Source: Melampsora larici-populina 98AG31 | Lineage: Eukaryota > Basidiomycota > Pucciniomycetes > Pucciniales > Melampsoraceae | DNA length: 64,000 nucleotides | Direction of reading: 5' to 3' | NCBI RefSeq assembly: GCF_000204055.1 | Contig: NW_006768784.1 | Coordinates: 545,323-609,322 of the forward strand | Part shown: piece by piece, positions 58,998 through 64,000 of the stretch | How positions within the stretch are numbered: position 1 is the stretch's first letter | How the letters are laid out: every line of letters starts with the position of its first letter | Program-made: the position numbers and the translations under genes | Notes under the pieces: generated by a model | Databases searched by the model: none | Told to the model about the DNA's origin: nothing | The model's input: only the letters and a program-made list of their open reading frames with translations

Positions 58998-60486
58998 TCA
59001 ACAGACAAATAATATTATGACAGAAATGAGTACATAAAATAGTTTTGCTGAATTCTAAGATCTGAGGCTTGTAAAAAGATTTACTGTTCAAATTGCGGAA
59101 CTATACATCTACACCAGATAATACAAAAACTTATGGATCTGAAAAGATCATTCTTATTGACGACATGCGGACGAGTAATCTACAGGGGAACTTATTCTAG
59201 TGTGGTACCATGGCCGATAGACAAGACGACTAGCCAAATGGAAGCAAAGATTGTTGACCACCTGAACCTCATGGTTAGAGACCGAGTTTCTCAAAGACTT
59301 CAAAGCTCTCCATGGGCTCAAATATTGATTCTTCCCCTTATAATTTGAAATTTACTGGCCTATTGTCGTTACAAGGTATTTGCTACCGGTATAGAGTATT
59401 ACCATTGTTCATAATCTTGATTGGGCTTTGAATTATTGAGCACTTGCATTGTTCATGGATGGGTTCAACCATGTTTTTGGTTTGGGCTCCTCCCTGTGCT
59501 TTAATCCCACCCATTTTGTTTGCAAGAAGAACCAAGTCCTAGAGTATGAATAATGTTTCATTCTATGTACTTCAAAAGAGGAAGTCACACTATGGCACAA
59601 CCCCTGATGAACTCGGAGTCAGACTAGACTTCTGTCCCCTTTTTGTTCTGAAAGGCATGGTTTGAAGTTGACCATTTAAATGAACTCAAAGTTCAGAGCC
59701 TTGTTGATGTGCTTCGCACTTCACATCATCATCTGTTGACCATTTTCAGAATGTCGATCCGCCCACACGGCGCAGCTGGCAAATGTGTCAGAAAGATAAG
59801 AATCTCTGTGTGATCTGTACACGCGGAGAGACTTCAACTTGTACATAATGGTCATGACTGCGCTACACAGCTTGAGGTCTCGAGCAACTGAAACCTTAAG
59901 TGTGCGTCTTTTGGACTACGGGTTCAGAATGTCAGACTGGTTGCACGGCCTGCACAAGAAGAGACTCGTCAATTTTCACCGCACAGGAAATTTTGATACT
60001 TGTGGTCTTGTACATTCAAAACCCAGATTATGTATCGTTGTTGGACAATGCATTCATGATGTCAGACTGGGCGCACAACCACTGCGTATGTACATACCTC
60101 TGCAAACGTGTCGGACAAGGAGAGACTTTCTGCGTGAATTTTTGCAGCCCAGGAAATTTTCCAGAAGACAAAGCTATTGAAGTTATAGATTTGGGCTTTG
60201 AATGAGAAAGCGCCCCATATATAGTCAAGCGGATCCTGGATAATGCATTCAGAATGACTGGCCGCACAACCACTGCGCCTCACAATGTACCTCTGCAAAG
60301 TTCAAACGTGTCGGAAAGGAGAGACTTTCTGCGCGAGTTTTTCCAGCGCAGGAAATTGAGATAAACCTATCGGATATGTACATTTGGGCTTCGAATGAAA
60401 GAGCGGCGCATACACTCTCGTCTCCATCGGTGACCAATCCCCTTTGTATAATTCCACCGCTTACTCGTCTAATTTTAACCCAAAGT
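58998..60486. other. Intergenic region with tandem repeats
   Basis: No supportable gene. A plus-strand frame at 59133-59348 has no family motif. Imperfect tandem repeats at 59915-60375, just upstream of the next gene, are listed separately. Confidence 0.4.
59915..60375. repeat. Imperfect tandem repeats, three or more units
   Basis: Units of about 130-190 bp share CAATGCATTCA, GTCAGACTGG, CACAACCACTGCG, TACCTCTGCAAA, CGTGTCGG, GAGAGACTTTCTGCG and CAGGAAATT in the same order at about 59925-60000, 60048-60160 and 60240-60358. A more diverged unit may begin near 59750. Confidence 0.75.
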
Positions 60487-61603
60487 ATGAAGCTATCCAT
60501 ATACTCTCTTGGGACAGCGTTATCCATCTTTTCAGTTACCTCTGTATTGGGAATGGAAATGGCTTTGGAAGAAAGACTGTTAGACGCTTCCACATCTACT
60601 GATCCAATACACATGAAGGACCAGACAACTCATCAGTGTGAAGATATGGCAAGGTCTGGTGATTCATTACAAGAAAGGATCTTTCATGGCATCAAAAGTC
60701 AGTTTCTTCCAAAGAAGAAAGCACCCCCTACGGTAGGAACAATGGCTGTCCGGCTCTCGAATCCGCTTCTCAACCTTGATCAGACCCAAAGAATGCGAGA
60801 ATTTGCCCAAAAAGCCACCGCTATGATCTCAGACACCGCCTCTTATTCTGATAAAGTTCTGGCTTGGAAAGGCATCTTTCAAGAAGGTTTGAGTCTCTGG
60901 GAAACAAAACAAAAGGATGTAGATGGATGGAGAGTTTTAGGATTCCTTGAAAAATTGTGTAGTTTAGCTCCTGCAAACATGGAAGTTGTACAAGTTTTGA
61001 TTGGCAAGTTTCCTGATGAACTGAAGCTGAAACTGAAAGCGGTTGAGGGTAAGTCCAAGACTATCAAAACACAGAGTTGTACCAGAATTGTTGATGAATT
61101 CCACTCAACTTATTGATCTAGAGTACCCTGTGTACTTTGAAGAAATTCCTTCTGGTTAGTCAATGTTTACATCTTTACCTTTGGATGTAACTGATGAAAC
61201 TTTGTACCACACAGACCTCACGGAGTGTTGGGCCAGGGCTACATTGATTGGTAGTTATCAGAGACGTATCAAGGCAGAAGCACCTGAAAAACTAGGAACA
61301 ACAAGGATTGATAAAATCATCAAAGAATACTTGATGGCAGCAAAACTTCCTCAAGTCAAGGAAGATATGGAAAAAATGATGTCTGAAATGCACCTCAACT
61401 TGACACAAGTGTCTCCAAAGACTTTGGAAGGGGACTATTCAATAGCAATGGTATCACATCTGTTGAAGCATTCATCTGCTGTTCGAACCAAAATACACAT
61501 AGAAGATGAGTATTGGAAAGATGTCTTTCGACGCTTTTTTGGGGATAGACCCCAAAGTGAATGTCCATATTTTACTCTTGCCAAAATGAGTTTCCTTGCA
61601 TGA
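60487..61603 (+). CDS. Secreted protein of unknown function, 327 residues
   Basis: Exons 60487-61048, 61122-61154 and 61215-61603 join in phase to 327 residues. The start MKLSIYSLGTALSIFSVTSV is a signal peptide, with cleavage expected near residue 21. The mature protein is helical and charged, with spaced tryptophans (SDKVLAWKGIFQEGLSLWE, VDGWRVLGFLEKL, TECWARATLIGS, DEYWKDVFRRFFGDRP). That pattern is common in secreted effector-like proteins of filamentous pathogens, but I do not recognise a family. The methionine at 60487 was chosen over one 111 bp upstream because only it yields a signal peptide. Tandem repeats directly upstream (59915-60375) may contain its promoter. Confidence 0.65.
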
Positions 61604-61648
61604 TGATTAATTTCTTTTTCTCATTCTCATTCTCATGGTATTTCTTTA

Positions 61649-62112
61649 GGGGCTGGGCAAAATTTTGACCAACCGGTTTGCAAAACCCATTCAGTCGTAG
61701 TGCAATGATTTAAGAATGCTTTTGCAATGGCTAGAAACCAATATTGAAGCCACCCTTAACCAACCAAAACCTTTATCAATCTTTTTGCTTTGCAAAAATA
61801 CACACCAGTACAAATCGTTTCTTGAGAACTCCAAAGCTTCACCTGTTCAAAAGGCTCACAGGGCAAAGCAATTTGCGCCGCTGGGCTCGTAGTACAAGCC
61901 ATGCAAACACCCCTTTTGCACCTTACACATATCCCCTAACCCATCTCTTCTGGCAAAAGCTTGCCTGGGTATTGCCTAAACACTCTTGGCTCTGGGCTCA
62001 GATCCGTAACAGATCTGTGAAACCCAGAGTACTTGTCCTCCACCATCTTTGACTCCTTTTGGGAGGCTTCTCAGAGGCGCAAAACCGGTTGGTCAAAATA
62101 TTGCCCAACCCC
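61649..62112. mobile_element. 464-bp MITE with about 34-bp inverted ends
   Basis: The left end GGGGCTGGGCAAAATTTTGA with CCAACCGGTTT pairs with the right end AAACCGGTTGGTCAAAATAT with TGCCCAACCCC. No exact target duplication is seen (flanks TTTCTTTA and TTTTTTCT). The interior encodes no recognisable protein. Confidence 0.75.
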
Positions 62113-62645
62113 TTTTTTCTCTCTCTTTCTACTCTTTCTTTCAGGCAATCACTACTGGGCCAGTTCCCTTATTCTAAGGTTCATGGCCCGGTTGTGGCAG
62201 GGGCAGAGGCTGTGGACTGCCTGTTGGAAAAGGTTTTCTACTGAAAACTTCTACTACTGGCTCTTCAGATGCCACTCACTCTGGTAAAAGATTTTATGTT
62301 AAAACAAAATTTTTCTTTGTTGTTCCTTATCACATTTTAATTGAGACTTATGGAATAACGTCTCTTTAATATGCAGGACGTGTATTACAACTTGCACATA
62401 ATACTTGAGGTTTCTCTTTTTCTCTTTCTAACATCATGATGACATAATGTGTTTGAGTGATTCATATAGATAGAACAGTGCTGTTCCCACTTTTGTTGTT
62501 CTTTTCTCATTGAACTCATTATTAGTTTTCTCAATCTTTGGTTACTCCAGATTGTGATTTCTTCTCAATCATCTCAGTCTCCTGCGTAGACTGACATTAG
62601 ATCATCAATCTCATTAGATTAAGAAATCCCTACCTTTCGAGTCAT
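62113..62645. other. Probable Copia long terminal repeat or its 3' part
   Basis: This stretch lies immediately ahead of a primer-binding site and ends in ...GAGTCA, and Copia repeats end in CA. The other repeat copy is not in the window, so the boundaries are inferred. Confidence 0.4.
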
Positions 62646-62669
62646 TGGTTATGAGACCAGCGCTCCACT
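62646..62669 (+). promoter_or_regulatory. Primer-binding site complementary to internal Met-tRNA
   Basis: TGGTTATGAGACCAGCGCTC is nearly the complement of the D-arm to anticodon region of Met-tRNA (its CAT anticodon is read as ATG here). Copia-type elements of insects are primed by a half tRNA-iMet of this region rather than by the tRNA 3' end. Position between a CA-ending repeat and gag fits. Confidence 0.55.
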
Positions 62670-62750
62670 AAAGCACCTATCATTCAAAATTTTTGATCAA
62701 TTAATCATTGCCCAAAATTTTTCAAATTTTTCAAAATTCATTCAAACATC

Positions 62751-63589
62751 ATGTCCGACAACACCAGTTCTGCTTGAACTCACTTCCCTAAAGTCGCTAA
62801 GACTACAGCCCTTTGCATAATTGATGACTTTGAAGAAAAAAAAACCTTGAGTTTTTTTGGAAAGTGACCGAGTTTTGTCAACAAGCTGCTGGGTTTTCCA
62901 AAAAGTCGGTGAGTTTTTTTTGGAAACCTGGCCCAGTAATTCTAAAAGAGAAAGAGCTTGCTCAGTTTTTGGAAAACTCGATGAGTTTTTGAAAAACTCA
63001 ATGAGTTTTTGAAAAAAACTCGCAGGTTTTTTTTGAAAACTCAAGTGTTTTCTCTTTTTCCAAAGTCATCAATTCTGCAAAGGGCTGTAACTATGTCAAG
63101 TGGTTGGGTGACTTCATTGCCCACTTAATGACTGTCAATTTGGAGGAGTTCATCAACATCGACTTGCCTCCTGTCAAGCCAGTAAAATTCCTTACCACAG
63201 ACATGGCTACTCCGATCGCTGTCTTTTCCGCCAAAAGAAAGAAAGCCGCGGGTATCTTGTATGGTTGCATCAACCAAGATAATTGTGTTCACATCACTAA
63301 TAAGGATGCTGTATCAGACCCCATCAAGATCTGGAAGATTCTCAAAGAACACTTCCAATCCTCATCTGACAAGAATCAGGCTAGAGCTTACAACAAATTC
63401 ACTGACCTCGTCTTCACGGACCTTGAATCCTACATTACCAACACCCAACACGCTCTGGCTGCAATGTTGGCTGTTGATGGTATCAAACACATCAGTCAGC
63501 CTTATCTCGGTGAAACTATTGTGTCTAAAATTCCGTCCTCTATGGACATCACCAATGTCGAAATTGCTGCGCTACGCACAGCAATATGA
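62751..63589 (+). pseudogene. Copia Gag, interrupted by a MITE and truncated
   Basis: The start MSDNTSSA is followed by an in-frame TGA (62775-62777) and then by a MITE at 62806-63087. After it the frame resumes with YVKWLGDFIAHLMTVNLEEF and carries typical Copia Gag (UBN2-like) text: AAGILYGCINQD, DPIKIWKILKEHFQSS, NQARAYNKFTDL and ETIVSKIPSS. It stops at 63587-63589, before the expected zinc knuckle, and no protease, integrase or polymerase follows. The protein would package the element's RNA in virus-like particles if intact. This copy is dead. Confidence 0.85.
62806..63087. mobile_element. 282-bp MITE inserted in Copia gag, TA duplication
   Basis: The ends are CAGCCCTTTGCATAATTGAT and the inverse ATCAATTCTGCAAAGGGCTG; the inverted arms run on for at least 28 bp and, less exactly, to about 60. 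TA flanks both ends (62804-62805, 63088-63089). Removing the element plus one TA would join the two gag pieces in frame, which confirms the boundaries. The interior consists of repeated GAGTTTTTGGAAAACTC-like palindromes. Confidence 0.9.
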
Positions 63590-64000
63590 GGGGTCATGGA
63601 TAGTGGTGTGATGTACCACTATCCTGAAATTGTGCCACACACCACTGTCAGGACAGACCCACTATGACTTTTATGTAGAGGTGTGGGTCAGTCACTACAG
63701 ATCACCACAATATTGACTCACTAACACTATCATATCACACACAACAGTCGCTGCAATATTGACTCACTAACACTATGATGGCTCTTGTTTAATATGAACA
63801 ACAAAATTTATTAAAAGTCATATAGTAAAATAAAGGCAACCATATACAAAGAACTATTAAAATGAGATTATATGAGTATTAAAATAAAAAAAGAGAATCC
63901 ATGTATTAGGGAAAGTCAAGAAGGTGAAAGAATGAAATAACTGAAAAAAGAGAAACAAAAAAGAGAAGCCATGTATTAGGGAGAATTGAGAAGGTGAAAT
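63590..64000. repeat. Short direct repeats at the window end
   Basis: CAATATTGACTCACTAACAC occurs twice (about 63710 and 63754). A longer unit with CCATGTATTAGGGA and GAGAAGGTGAAA-like text is repeated at about 63897-63935 and 63967-64000. No gene is seen. The element these belong to continues outside the window. Confidence 0.65.

Noticed and set aside
62640..62690. A Met-tRNA gene on the minus strand (CTCATAA anticodon-loop text)
   Set aside because: The acceptor and T-arms are missing and the anticodon stem does not pair. Its position before Copia gag fits a primer-binding site better.

Overview
The window looks like a chromosomal segment of a basidiomycete fungus, most likely a rust (Pucciniales). 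The genes I recognise are eukaryotic and carry many short GT-AG introns, mostly 58-120 bp. They sit among long AT-rich stretches full of transposon remains, and several predicted proteins begin with a signal peptide. The rust assignment is an inference from this overall style, not from a marker gene.

Left third (1-18132). A small spliced secreted-protein gene (3297-3921) is followed by a decayed Copia fragment. Then comes a nested transposon: a hAT DNA transposon (6277-18124) with terminal inverted repeats and an exact 8-bp target-site duplication. Its spliced transposase gene carries three stop codons. A 7.29-kb Ngaro-type tyrosine-recombinase retrotransposon (6876-14165, minus strand) is inserted in its 5' part. 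The Ngaro copy keeps all four split direct repeats (A1, B1, A2, B2) and three genes: a Gag-like ORF1 with an intron, reverse transcriptase-RNase H with an intron and one stop codon, and an intact tyrosine recombinase.

Middle (18133-42923). This holds most host genes: a DUF1365 protein, 3-ketodihydrosphingosine reductase (TSC10) head-to-head with a phenol 2-monooxygenase-like flavoenzyme, a BTB/POZ protein, a small 5-exon secreted protein, a PHD-finger protein resembling Cti6, and a velvet-like protein. Between them lie foldback MITEs and a decayed PIF1-type helicase fragment.

Right third (42924-64000). A 1084-residue secreted protein of unknown function is followed by about 5 kb of repeat-rich DNA. 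Next come TIM23 and the translation-associated GTPase gene RBG1/DRG1, divergently transcribed across 360 bp. RBG1 has 14 exons, including microexons of 7, 13, 14 and 15 nt. A 327-residue secreted protein follows imperfect tandem repeats. The window ends in a broken Copia element whose gag is split by a MITE and whose primer-binding site matches the complement of an internal Met-tRNA segment.

The conserved genes are unrelated housekeeping functions (sphingolipid synthesis, mitochondrial import, translation, chromatin) and do not form a pathway cluster. Exon structures were joined by eye, using splice signals, reading phase and remembered family motifs; no alignment or search was run.
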